Shown here in pieces: positions 6,833 through 13,725 of a DNA stretch of 15,802 bases; positions within the stretch are counted from its first letter, which is position 1; every line of letters starts with the position of its first letter. The stretch comes from Lachnospiraceae bacterium (GTDB lineage: Bacteria; Bacillota; Clostridia; Lachnospirales; Lachnospiraceae), in assembly GCA_021199405.1 (NCBI GenBank), contig JAJQID010000126.1:1-15802 (forward strand). Direction: 5' to 3'. The position numbers and the translations under genes were made by a program. The notes beneath the pieces were generated by a model. The model saw nothing but the letters and a program-made list of their open reading frames with translations. It had not been told where the DNA came from and ran no database searches.

Positions 6833-8050
6833 TTAATAAAAACCATGGTTGCCAATCACATAGACTACCACGTCCAGGCGATCCACCGCTTCCAGGTAAG
6901 CGATCGTCTGAAAATAAACGCAGGTTCCCACATTAGTGATCCCCAGCATGGCCTCCCTGGCCGCCTGATAGCAGCCGGAGGAATTGGCCGCCTTGTCCGC
7001 CGCCAGCGCTTCCACAAAGCTGTTCTTGGTGGAAGTGACCGGTGCGAACTGACCAGACTGATAGATCACACCGGAAACCGTATCCGGATAATTGCCGGAC
7101 AGCACCCGGTTGATCACCACACTGGCCACCGCCAGCATTCCCTCATAGCTTTCCCCTCTTGCCTCACAATATATCAGATTTGCCAGAAGCGTCACGTCAT
7201 ATTCCGAAAATTCCACCTCGGAAATGTCCCTCCAGGTGCCGCTGGCCGCCGCCCTTGACAGCGCCAGTTCCTGAGCCAGCTTTTCCTGCAGCTCCGCAAT
7301 ATTATTGTTGATGGTGGCAAGCTCCTCCTCCTGAGCCGTCAGTTCATTCTCAATACTGGCGATCTCGGAATTGGTGGTGCTGATGGCGCTCTGCACCTGA
7401 GAAATCAGGTACTGGGAATATTCCTTATCCGACTCCAGCTCGGCCAGCATCTCATCCAGCTCCGCCTTCTCGGCTTCCAGCTGCGCCTCCTCGGCTTCTA
7501 CCGTCTCCCGGATGGCCTGATAGTCCTCAAAAAGCTGCTTATCGTAGGCGGCAAGCTGCTCCACATATTCGCTCACATTCAGAAAATCCGAGAAGCTGCC
7601 GCCTCCCATCACCGCGTTCAGCATGGCATTGATATAGGTAGACGTAGTATCGCTCTCATACATGTACTGTATGTGCAGAAGCATATTGGCATACTGAGCC
7701 TCCTCCGTCGCCTTTGCCTCCTCCAGTTCCGCCGTCTTTTGCTCTATCTCCGCCTCCTTTGAGTCAATGGCCTGCTCCATCTCATAGATATCATTCTCAA
7801 TGGCAGAGAGTTCCGCGTTATAACCGGACAACGTGGTATTTAATTGTGTTTTCTGCTCTTCCCTGGACTCAATTTCGCTCTGGTTCTGCTCCATCTCCTC
7901 TTCCAGATCGCTCTTTTTCTGCTGCTCCTCCTCCAGCTGCTGTCTGGTCGTACTGGACGCCTGCACAGCAGTAAAAGATGTCAGAAGCATAAGAACGCTC
8001 AGGAAAACGCAAAACATCCTCGTCCGTCCCGGCCTGCCGCTTCTTTTCAA
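6833..8050 (-). CDS. Secreted cell wall hydrolase: PcsB-like coiled coil plus SleB/CwlJ domain
   Basis: This is a predicted exported peptidoglycan hydrolase. I place the start at a TTG (8050, 405 residues) because GAGG lies 8 bases upstream and it gives a clean signal peptide (KRSGRPGRTR, hydrophobic core, cleavage near AVQASS). A TTG at 8068 is possible but has no good ribosome site. Residues about 30-265 are long Glu/Gln-rich coiled coils split by a hinge (MYESDTTSTYINAMLNA then SFSDFLNVSEYVEQLAAYD) that strongly resembles the PcsB coiled-coil domain. After a short linker, residues about 285-405 form a SleB/CwlJ-type domain: LLANLIYCEARGE with candidate catalytic Glu296, VASVVINRV, GVIYQSGQFAPV and a terminal GNHGFY. 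Such a domain cleaves the glycan strand (lytic transglycosylase in SleB). It overlaps no gene and follows rpiB directly. Confidence 0.9.
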   Translation of the reverse strand: MKRSGRPGRTRMFCVFLSVLMLLTSFTAVQASSTTRQQLEEEQQKKSDLEEEMEQNQSEIESREEQKTQLNTTLSGYNAELSAIENDIYEMEQAIDSKEAEIEQKTAELEEAKATEEAQYANMLLHIQYMYESDTTSTYINAMLNAVMGGGSFSDFLNVSEYVEQLAAYDKQLFEDYQAIRETVEAEEAQLEAEKAELDEMLAELESDKEYSQYLISQVQSAISTTNSEIASIENELTAQEEELATINNNIAELQEKLAQELALSRAAASGTWRDISEVEFSEYDVTLLANLIYCEARGESYEGMLAVASVVINRVLSGNYPDTVSGVIYQSGQFAPVTSTKNSFVEALAADKAANSSGCYQAAREAMLGITNVGTCVYFQTIAYLEAVDRLDVVVYVIGNHGFY

Positions 8051-8060
8051 AATAATATCC

Positions 8061-8486
8061 TCACTCAATCATTCCAACCCGCCTTGCGTGCCGCTCTTCC
8101 CCGGAAAATTCCGTATTTAAAAAGGTATCCACAATTTCCAGAGCCAGTAAAGATCCCACTATCCCGGCTCCCATCGCCAGCACATTGGCGTCATTATGCT
8201 GTCTGGTCAATCTGGCAGAATAAGCCTCCGAGCAGAGTGCGCAGCGAATTCCCTTAATCTTATTGGCCGCCATGGAAATGCCGATGCCGGTAGTGCAGAT
8301 CACAATACCCTTCTCGCACTGACCGTCGGCCACCGCATTTCCCACGGCCTTGCCATACACGGGATAGTCCACGCTGTCATGACTGTAGCAGCCAAAGTCC
8401 TTTACCTCATACCCCTGTTGGGTCAGGTGCGCCTTAACTGTCTCTTTTAAATCAAAACCCCCGTGGTCTGATCCGATTGCTATCAT
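8061..8486 (-). CDS. rpiB: Ribose-5-phosphate isomerase B
   Basis: This enzyme interconverts ribose-5-phosphate and ribulose-5-phosphate in the cytosolic pentose phosphate pathway; some LacA/B family relatives act on other sugar phosphates such as allose-6-phosphate. The start is set at the ATG 8486 (141 residues), with AGAGG 8 bases upstream, rather than an in-frame TTG at 8510. Family motifs are complete: IGSDHGGFDLK at the N-terminus, YPVYGKAVGNAVA, the active-site segment IVICTTGIGISMAANK with catalytic Cys64, and RQHNDANVLAMGAG with His97. It ends inside the region just before the hydrolase gene and lies 66 bases downstream of sua5, so the three are probably cotranscribed. Confidence 0.96.
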   Translation of the reverse strand: MIAIGSDHGGFDLKETVKAHLTQQGYEVKDFGCYSHDSVDYPVYGKAVGNAVADGQCEKGIVICTTGIGISMAANKIKGIRCALCSEAYSARLTRQHNDANVLAMGAGIVGSLLALEIVDTFLNTEFSGEERHARRVGMIE

Positions 8487-8552
8487 TCTGAATTCCTCTT
8501 GTCTTTCCAATTGTCGGTTATAAATGCTCCAGCCCCGATTCGGCCCCGTTAT

Positions 8553-9611
8553 TTACACCTCCACTGTCCTGTGTCCGGCAGCCTTCAGCAAACGATTCAT
8601 CACCGCCTGCCCCAGCCCCTCCTCGGAAAAGCTCTCCGCGAAAATAACTTCCAGTCCCTCGTCATCGCACTCCCTTAACACCCGGTAAAGCTCTCTGGCA
8701 ATGCTCTCCTGAGAAGCCCTGCTGCCCATGCACTTGACGCTGTCAAACACCTTTGCCTGATACAGCGGCAGACTCTCCTGCGTGCACAAAACCCCTGTCT
8801 TTTTATCCTTCGCTTTGGCAAGACGGCACTGCTCTCTGATGTAAGCTGCCACTCTGGCAGGCTCTCCTGACACAAGCGTCAGTTCTCCCTTTGGTGCGTA
8901 GTGCCGGTACCGCATTCCCGGTGCCTTCGGCCTGCCCGTAGGATGAGCCTCCATCATGGTCTGATCCTGTCCCACGGCTCCCAGCGTCTCCGTGAGCATC
9001 TCCCTTGTAATATAGCCCGGACGCAGAAGCTCCGGCTCCTCCCCTGTCAGATCAATGATGGTGGACTCTACTCCGATGCCCACAGCTCCTCCGTCAATGA
9101 TCAGCGGAATCTTCCCCTCCATATCCTCCAGCACATACCTGGCCAGCGTAGGGCTGGGTCTGCCGCTTACATTGGCGCTGGGAGCGGCTATAAAGCCGCC
9201 TGACGCCTTAATAAAGGCTTTTGCCACCGGATGAGAGGGGAAACGCACGGCAACCGTATCCAGACCCCCGGTAGTCTCTCTGGGCACCCGCTTTGCCTTC
9301 GGCAGAATCATGGTCAGCGGGCCGGGCCAGTACGTCTTCGCCAGCTTCTCCGCCTCCGGCGGCACCCAGGAGCAGATCTCATAAATATCCTCAAACCGGC
9401 AGATATGAACGATCAGCGGATTATCGCCGGGCCTTCCCTTCGCCTGATAGATTTTCGCGCTGGAAGCGGCATTCATGGCGTCTCCGCCCAATCCATACAC
9501 CGTCTCCGTGGGAAAAGCCACCAGCTCGCCGGCTCTGATCAGTCTGCCGGCCTCCTCCATCACAGCTGCATCAATATTCTGTTCCGATTGAAAAACCACT
9601 CTGGTTTCCAT
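8553..9611 (-). CDS. L-threonylcarbamoyladenylate synthase, Sua5/YwlC type
   Basis: This enzyme makes threonylcarbamoyl-AMP from threonine, bicarbonate and ATP, the first step of the t6A modification at position 37 of tRNAs reading ANN codons. The 352 residues cover both domains of the long Sua5 form. The catalytic YrdC domain (about 1-210) has FPTETVYGLGGDA, KGRPGDNPLIVH, SANVSGRPSPT and GGAVGIGVESTIIDL. The linker APGMRYRHYAPKGEL closes the active site, and a smaller C-terminal Sua5 domain ends the protein. YrdC-only proteins stop near 200 residues, so this is the long type. The ATG at 9611 is preceded by GGGAG. It is the first gene of the minus-strand unit and has its own promoter. Confidence 0.96.
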   Translation of the reverse strand: METRVVFQSEQNIDAAVMEEAGRLIRAGELVAFPTETVYGLGGDAMNAASSAKIYQAKGRPGDNPLIVHICRFEDIYEICSWVPPEAEKLAKTYWPGPLTMILPKAKRVPRETTGGLDTVAVRFPSHPVAKAFIKASGGFIAAPSANVSGRPSPTLARYVLEDMEGKIPLIIDGGAVGIGVESTIIDLTGEEPELLRPGYITREMLTETLGAVGQDQTMMEAHPTGRPKAPGMRYRHYAPKGELTLVSGEPARVAAYIREQCRLAKAKDKKTGVLCTQESLPLYQAKVFDSVKCMGSRASQESIARELYRVLRECDDEGLEVIFAESFSEEGLGQAVMNRLLKAAGHRTVEV

Positions 9612-9642
9612 AATGCTCCCGAAAATTAGTACATTTGGATTG

Positions 9643-9671
9643 ATTATACTTTATCCCTCAAAAAAAAGCAA
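9643..9671 (-). promoter_or_regulatory. Probable promoter of the sua5-rpiB-hydrolase-metal importer unit
   Basis: On the minus strand TTGCTT (9666-9671) and a perfect TATAAT (9643-9648) are separated by 17 bases, 32 bases before the sua5 ATG. The -35 matches only TTG well. No other clear promoter is seen before the downstream genes, whose spacing is tight. Confidence 0.6.
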
Positions 9672-9785
9672 GCTGTACAGGAATTTCCCATTACAGCTTT
9701 TCATAAAAATATAATAGTATACATTGTCTTCCGGACGTCTCCGGAGCATAGAACCAGTTTCAAAAAATCGTACCGAGGAGTTCAC

Positions 9786-10514
9786 ATGATGATTAAAAAA
9801 GAATCCCTGCTGTCTCTTTTCCTGAGCATCCTGTTACTGCTTTCCGCCCTTGTTCTGTCTAAAGAAGCGGCGGCATACCACACCCGAGCCGTCGACAGCT
9901 CCGCCCGCTTGGGCGCCGTCAATGCCTCATCCCATCGCTTCACCGTGGTCATCGACAGCGGCCATGGCGGCATCGACCCGGGCAACGTCTCTTCCGACGG
10001 CACTCTGGAAAAGGACCTGAACCTGGCCATCGCCCTGAAGCTGCAGGCCTTTCTGGAGGCCAACGACGTCACCGTGGTCATGACCCGCACTGACGACAGC
10101 GGCCTGTACTCGGAATCCTCCTCCAATAAAAAAGTGGAGGATATGAAAAACCGGGTAACCCTGATGGAGGAAACCGCCCCCGATCTGGTGATCAGCATCC
10201 ATCAGAACAGCTATTCCGACAGCTCTATCAAGGGAGCACAGGTCTTTTATTATACCACCAGCGGGAAAAGTAAACGGCTGGCCGAAATTTTACAGGAAAG
10301 CCTGATTCAGCGGCTGGATCAGAACAACACCCGTCAGGCCAAAGCCAACGATACCTATTACCTGCTCAAAAAGACCTCCCTCCCCATCGTCATTGCGGAG
10401 TGCGGCTTTATGAGCAACCCCTCCGAACTGGAGCTCTTAAAAAGCGACAGCTATCAGAGCCTGGCGGCATGGGCGCTGTGTCTGGGGATTATGGAATATC
10501 TGAACAGCCAGTAA
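9786..10514 (+). CDS. cwlD: CwlD-type N-acetylmuramoyl-L-alanine amidase
   Basis: This zinc amidase of the Amidase_3 family removes the stem peptide from muramic acid. In sporulating Firmicutes CwlD does this in the spore cortex, preparing muramic-delta-lactam. The 242 residues start with an uncleaved anchor or signal sequence (about 6-30). The domain follows with VVIDSGHGGIDPG (zinc ligand His60), LEKDLNL (Glu75), DLVISIHQN (His139) and IVIAECGFMSN (catalytic Glu205). The length matches single-domain CwlD. GAGGAG lies 5 bases before the ATG at 9786 and 8 before the alternative ATG at 9789. An AT-rich upstream region contains TATAAT at 9710-9715 but no matching -35, so the promoter type is left open. 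The symbol is based on length and order of motifs; another Amidase_3 paralogue is possible. Confidence 0.88.
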   Translation: MMIKKESLLSLFLSILLLLSALVLSKEAAAYHTRAVDSSARLGAVNASSHRFTVVIDSGHGGIDPGNVSSDGTLEKDLNLAIALKLQAFLEANDVTVVMTRTDDSGLYSESSSNKKVEDMKNRVTLMEETAPDLVISIHQNSYSDSSIKGAQVFYYTTSGKSKRLAEILQESLIQRLDQNNTRQAKANDTYYLLKKTSLPIVIAECGFMSNPSELELLKSDSYQSLAAWALCLGIMEYLNSQ

Positions 10515-10525
10515 ACGGCTACTGG
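10508..10525. repeat. Inverted repeat spanning both convergent stop codons
   Basis: CCAGTA (10508-10513) and TACTGG (10520-10525) form a perfect 6-base inverted repeat around a 6-base loop. It contains the cwlD stop (10512-10514) and the GH18 stop (10519-10521 on the minus strand). Neither side has a T tract, so it is not a standard terminator. Confidence 0.6.
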
Positions 10526-12222
10526 AAATACCCTCCAATCACATTCCAGGCAGTGCTGTCCTCATATCCCAGTCTCCAGGCCGCGACCCCGGCCACGCTG
10601 CGCTCCTTGGCGGCCTGCAGCTTACCGCTTAAGCTGGTTGTATCCTCAATCCACATCTGGTAAAGCACCCCATCATAGGCGGCCTCCGCGTAATTTTGCC
10701 CGGTTTCATCATCCCATACGACTTCCATACCGTAATAGCTCACCCAATAATCCGTATCCGTCATATAAACGGCGCTGTCCGTGGTCACCCCGTCCTGCGT
10801 GACCCACAGTCTGGTATAAAAAGGTACCGCCAATACAATTTTGGATGAGTCAACCATGGTCATCAGGCTGTCCAGAGAGTCCTCCACAAAGGACTGGCTG
10901 GCTGTACTGCCGGCGTCCCCGCTGCCTCCCCAGTGCTCGTCGTATCCCATCAGAATCACATAATCCGCAATGACTCCCTGTTCCTTATAGTCATTATAAG
11001 AATTGCCGGAGTTCGGCGGATAATTGTCCACTGACAAAACCAGCCCCTCCTCCCGACAGCGGATGGAAAGCTCCCTCAAAAACTGGATAAAATGGGTTCC
11101 GTCGTCCTCACGCACACTTTCCAGGTCAATATTGATGCCGTCCATTCCCACCCGGAGCGCTTCATCTATCAGGAAATTAATCAGCTCTGTACGCTTATTG
11201 GAATCCGCCAGCACATAATAAATATCCACATCATAGGTAATGTCCTCCAAAAGCCCCCAGACCTGAATTCCCATTGCATGCGCCTGCTCCACATAAGATA
11301 CAGAAGCAAGAGATACAAACTCGTAATCCGCGGTGATGGTAAACCAGGTCGGCGACACCACATTCATCGTGGTTGCCACGCTCGCCAGCTGCGTCAGATT
11401 ATCATTGGCAGCATAGGTATACACTGCCTGAAAGCCCAGACGCACCGGCGCTTCCATTTCTATGGAGGTATACTCAGGCTCTGTATAGGAGAATTCCCCG
11501 TCATATAAGGAGGTATAGCTCTGGCCGATACATTTATTCTTGATATAGCCGATACAGCCGTCCAGCGTAGCCACCTTCGTCCACCCGCTGATGCTCTCGG
11601 AATCCAGCACGATCACAGACTCCCCTTTTGTCACATCCTTCAGAATGTCGCTCTTGATACCGGCCCTCCAGCGCACGGCGGTATTCTTTTTGACGTCCGC
11701 TAAAAGCTGCTCTCCGGACACAGGGCTTACCACGATGCGGTTCGGCTCCGTATAAGCTTCATATTTATATGCCACATAGCGGAACACAAAATCCGCGTTG
11801 ATATAACACTCTCCGTCCCTCTCGAAAGCAATCACTCCCGAAAACTCATAATTGGAAACTTCCCCCGCCAGAGTCACCGTGTAGGCAGTACCATCCAGCG
11901 CTGCAGCCACCACCATCTCCGCGTCCGTGTAGCGGATCTCCTGACTCAGCTCTGAATAATAAAATCTGTTGTGAAAATAAGTATGAATGGTATCCAGTTC
12001 AAAATAATAACTGCCGTCCCGAAGCAGCGCCTTGTCGCTGAGCACCGCATTGTCCAGAATAATGGCGGTCTCATCCGCCTCCGTCAGGGAAAAATAGCTG
12101 TCCATATCCGCGTAGTCTGTGCCATCGGAATACTTCCCCCAAAGCATGGTACCGATCAGTCCGACGCAGACAAGTATCACAAAAGCGCCCAGCGCCAGCA
12201 TGATCCTTTTGATGATTTTCAT
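10519..12222 (-). CDS. Membrane-anchored SH3-domain glycoside hydrolase family 18 protein
   Basis: This predicted cell-surface or spore glycosidase has 567 residues from the ATG at 12222, which has GGGAGGG 6 bases upstream. The frame is open to 12315, but the extra 31 residues lack a ribosome site. A short basic start leads into one membrane helix (about 5-28). Next comes an extracellular region (about 45-165) resembling the copper amine oxidase N-terminal-like fold, then an SH3-like module (about 180-233, with GWTKVATLDGCIGYI). The GH18 barrel runs from about 260 to the end. Its catalytic motif DGINIDLES holds the acid/base Glu368, and YVILMGYDEHW and AVPFYTRLW are also family segments. Relatives include YaaH/SleL-type spore glucosaminidases. 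It converges with cwlD, 4 bases apart, which fits a shared role in cell wall or cortex turnover. Confidence 0.9.
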   Translation of the reverse strand: MKIIKRIMLALGAFVILVCVGLIGTMLWGKYSDGTDYADMDSYFSLTEADETAIILDNAVLSDKALLRDGSYYFELDTIHTYFHNRFYYSELSQEIRYTDAEMVVAAALDGTAYTVTLAGEVSNYEFSGVIAFERDGECYINADFVFRYVAYKYEAYTEPNRIVVSPVSGEQLLADVKKNTAVRWRAGIKSDILKDVTKGESVIVLDSESISGWTKVATLDGCIGYIKNKCIGQSYTSLYDGEFSYTEPEYTSIEMEAPVRLGFQAVYTYAANDNLTQLASVATTMNVVSPTWFTITADYEFVSLASVSYVEQAHAMGIQVWGLLEDITYDVDIYYVLADSNKRTELINFLIDEALRVGMDGINIDLESVREDDGTHFIQFLRELSIRCREEGLVLSVDNYPPNSGNSYNDYKEQGVIADYVILMGYDEHWGGSGDAGSTASQSFVEDSLDSLMTMVDSSKIVLAVPFYTRLWVTQDGVTTDSAVYMTDTDYWVSYYGMEVVWDDETGQNYAEAAYDGVLYQMWIEDTTSLSGKLQAAKERSVAGVAAWRLGYEDSTAWNVIGGYFQ

Positions 12223-12246
12223 AGAAATCCCTCCCAAATCTTCCAC

Positions 12247-12275
12247 ATTATAACAAATAATTACCCTTTCGTCAT
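12247..12275 (-). promoter_or_regulatory. Probable promoter of the GH18 gene
   Basis: On the minus strand ATGACG (12270-12275) precedes a perfect TATAAT (12247-12252) by 17 bases, ending 24 bases before the GH18 ATG. It lies just downstream of a strong minus-strand terminator, so the gene is insulated from upstream transcription. Confidence 0.6.
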
Positions 12276-12317
12276 CATTTTTCTCAAAATAGTTACCATT
12301 CGCAGTCCGGCGCATAT

Positions 12318-12344
12318 AAAAGGGGTCCGGCCTTGCCGAACCCC
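12318..12344 (-). terminator. Strong rho-independent terminator, orphan on the minus strand
   Basis: Read on the minus strand, GGGGTTCGGC and GCCGGACCCC pair in a 10-base stem (one G-U) around a 3-base loop, followed directly by TTTTATAT. On the plus strand there is no T tract. It would stop minus-strand transcription entering from the right, but no minus-strand gene is recognisable between here and the convergent mecA terminator. Confidence 0.8.
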
Positions 12345-12430
12345 GCTCATCCTTTCCCTATGTTTACCTCATGCCCGGGCAGGCCATCCCGTTCTCATTA
12401 TTTGGCAGGAAGGCAAAACGGCTTCTTACG

Positions 12431-12459
12431 TTGAAAAAAATATGATCGTGATATAAAAT
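12431..12459 (+). promoter_or_regulatory. Probable promoter of a small ORF
   Basis: TTGAAA (12431-12436), 17 bases, then TAAAAT (12454-12459) match the vegetative consensus at 10 of 12 positions. An AGGAGG ribosome site follows at 12471-12476. Confidence 0.65.
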
Positions 12460-12490
12460 AAAATCGTAAAAGGAGGATGACATTATCGGA

Positions 12491-12682
12491 ATGTATGAAG
12501 AAATCTCACCCGCACTGCTGCATAAAATAATCCAGAAGGCACATACTCAGAAAGCAGCGCCCATATTTCTCATTCGTAAAAATGGAATATCGGTTACATC
12601 ATTTGGAAATGCGGATGTCCAAAGCAGGCACATAGCTTTCAGGACAACTCCATATCATACATACATCTTAAAAAAGCACTGA
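12491..12682 (+). CDS. Hypothetical small protein
   Basis: A 63-residue frame, MYEEISPALLHKIIQKAHTQ at the start, ending YHTYILKKH. I do not recognise a family. It is basic, has one amphipathic helix near the N-terminus and a short hydrophobic strand (PIFLIRKNG), and has no signal peptide or membrane helix. It is more AT-rich than its neighbours. A good promoter and an AGGAGG lie upstream, but that ribosome site is 14 bases from the ATG, too far for a normal start. In-frame ATT (12482) would be 5 bases away, and an out-of-frame ATG at 12477 opens a frame of only 17 codons. It may be a real small protein, a remnant, or chance. Confidence 0.4.
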   Translation: MYEEISPALLHKIIQKAHTQKAAPIFLIRKNGISVTSFGNADVQSRHIAFRTTPYHTYILKKH

Positions 12683-12810
12683 CCATATCCTCCTTTCTGA
12701 TATTGTCAGACAGACAGGTGTTTCTTCTTTTTCTACAGTAACACGCAGAAATTGGCGAAACAACATCAACATTCTTGAAATTTATTAATTTTTTGTAAAT
12801 TTACGAAGAT

Positions 12811-12836
12811 GAATTTGTCAGCTATTGACGAAATTC
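12811..12836. repeat. Imperfect inverted repeat overlapping the mecA -35 region
   Basis: GAATTTGTCA (12811-12820) and TGACGAAATTC (12826-12836) are inverted copies apart from one extra base, around GCTAT. The right arm contains most of the TTGACG -35 hexamer, so it is placed like a repressor operator. No known consensus is matched. Confidence 0.45.
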
Positions 12837-12853
12837 AAAAACAAGTATAAGAT
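12825..12853 (+). promoter_or_regulatory. Probable mecA promoter
   Basis: TTGACG (12825-12830) is followed after 17 bases by TAAGAT (12848-12853); a TATAAG two bases earlier would give a short 15-base spacer. Transcription would begin near 12860, leaving a leader of about 100 bases before the TTG start. Confidence 0.5.
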
Positions 12854-12957
12854 GAGGGCACCAGGTGAGACTCCCTGTAACATCAGTATTTCAGTGCATA
12901 TTGCCGGAGAATCCGCCCGATAACCATTCATAACCATTAATAAAAGGAAGTGATTTC

Positions 12958-13725
12958 TTGAAAATAGAAAGAATCAGTGAAAATCAAATCCGCTGCACTC
13001 TGACGCGGGACGATATGATGAAGCGTTCTTTAAAGCTCAGTGAGCTGGCTTACGGTTCCGAAAAGGCCAGAAACCTTTTCCGTGACATGATGCGCCAGGC
13101 GGAGCTGGAAGTCGGTTTTCAGGCCGAGGACATTCCCCTGATGATCGAGGCCATCCCCTACAGCGAATACGTGGTCCTGCTGATCACAAAGGTAGAAGAT
13201 CCTGAGGAACTGGACACCAAATTTTCCAGCTTTGCCCCCGGCATCCGGGACGAAAGTGCCTATGAAAACGTACTGGCAGGCTTGAGCAGCACCGCCAGCG
13301 AAGTACTGGATCTGTTCCGTAGGATTCAGGATTCTGTCTCCGCGCCGGAGCTGCCCGATGGAACCGGTACAGAAACCGTTCCAGAGGAAGAGACCAGTTA
13401 TACCCGGCTGTTTTCCTTCAGCACTCTGGATCACGTCATCCGGCTGGCAAAGCTGACACAGAACTTTTACGATGCCCCCAACTCCTTATATAAGGATGCT
13501 CTGTACGGTACCTATCTGCTGATCGTAACCATCGGAGAAATGAGCCGCGAGGACTACAATCGCTTCTGCAACCTGGTGACTGAATACGGTTCCATACACC
13601 ACACGCCATCCGCCACTCAGTGCTTTCTGGAAGAGCATTTCGATCCCATTATCAAAGATCACGCGCTGCAGACACTGGCAGCGCTGCAAAAAAGGATTGA
13701 TACGAAGAAACATTCTTCCCCCTGA
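12958..13725 (+). CDS. mecA: MecA-family adaptor protein for ClpC
   Basis: MecA proteins bring substrates to the ClpC ATPase for unfolding and ClpP degradation, and they control competence and stress regulators in Bacillus. The 255-residue product starts at a TTG (12958) with AGGAAGTG about 6 bases upstream, and opens KIERISENQIRCTLTRDDM, the typical MecA N-terminal substrate-binding domain (about 1-80). An acidic linker (about 115-145) leads to the C-terminal ClpC-binding domain (about 145-250) with FSTLDHVIRLAK, SLYKDALYGTYLLI and a final FLEEHFDPIIKDHALQTL. Length and domain order fit the family. It is a single-gene unit closed by a strong terminator. The TTG start may keep expression low. 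Confidence 0.9.
   Translation: MKIERISENQIRCTLTRDDMMKRSLKLSELAYGSEKARNLFRDMMRQAELEVGFQAEDIPLMIEAIPYSEYVVLLITKVEDPEELDTKFSSFAPGIRDESAYENVLAGLSSTASEVLDLFRRIQDSVSAPELPDGTGTETVPEEETSYTRLFSFSTLDHVIRLAKLTQNFYDAPNSLYKDALYGTYLLIVTIGEMSREDYNRFCNLVTEYGSIHHTPSATQCFLEEHFDPIIKDHALQTLAALQKRIDTKKHSSP

Larger units (their letters stand above)
12345..12957. other. AT-rich intergenic stretch between GH18 and mecA
   Basis: About 610 bases with lower GC than the flanking genes. It holds a plus-strand promoter and small ORF (12431-12682), then about 270 bases of AT-rich DNA with a perfect 10-base palindrome at 12795-12804, an imperfect inverted repeat at 12811-12836, the probable mecA promoter and a roughly 100-base mecA leader. 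No tRNA, transposase or CRISPR repeat is seen. Confidence 0.6.

Noticed and set aside
9687..9724. A sporulation sigma promoter for cwlD near TATACATT
   Set aside because: The -10 like sequence fits in part, but I find no matching -35 at the right distance, so I do not assign a sigma factor.
11971..12456. A 161-codon plus-strand frame across the GH18 start and terminator
   Set aside because: It overlaps the GH18 coding strand in antisense and has no ribosome site or family resemblance.
12683..12735. A terminator after the small ORF
   Set aside because: TCTGA-TATTG-TCAGA is only a 5-base stem and the T-rich tract lies over 10 bases further on, so it does not fit an intrinsic terminator.
12856..12920. 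Resemblance of the mecA leader to cobalamin or FMN riboswitch segments (GGTGAGACTCC)
   Set aside because: Only a short stretch is similar; the rest of either consensus is missing and mecA is not a known target.
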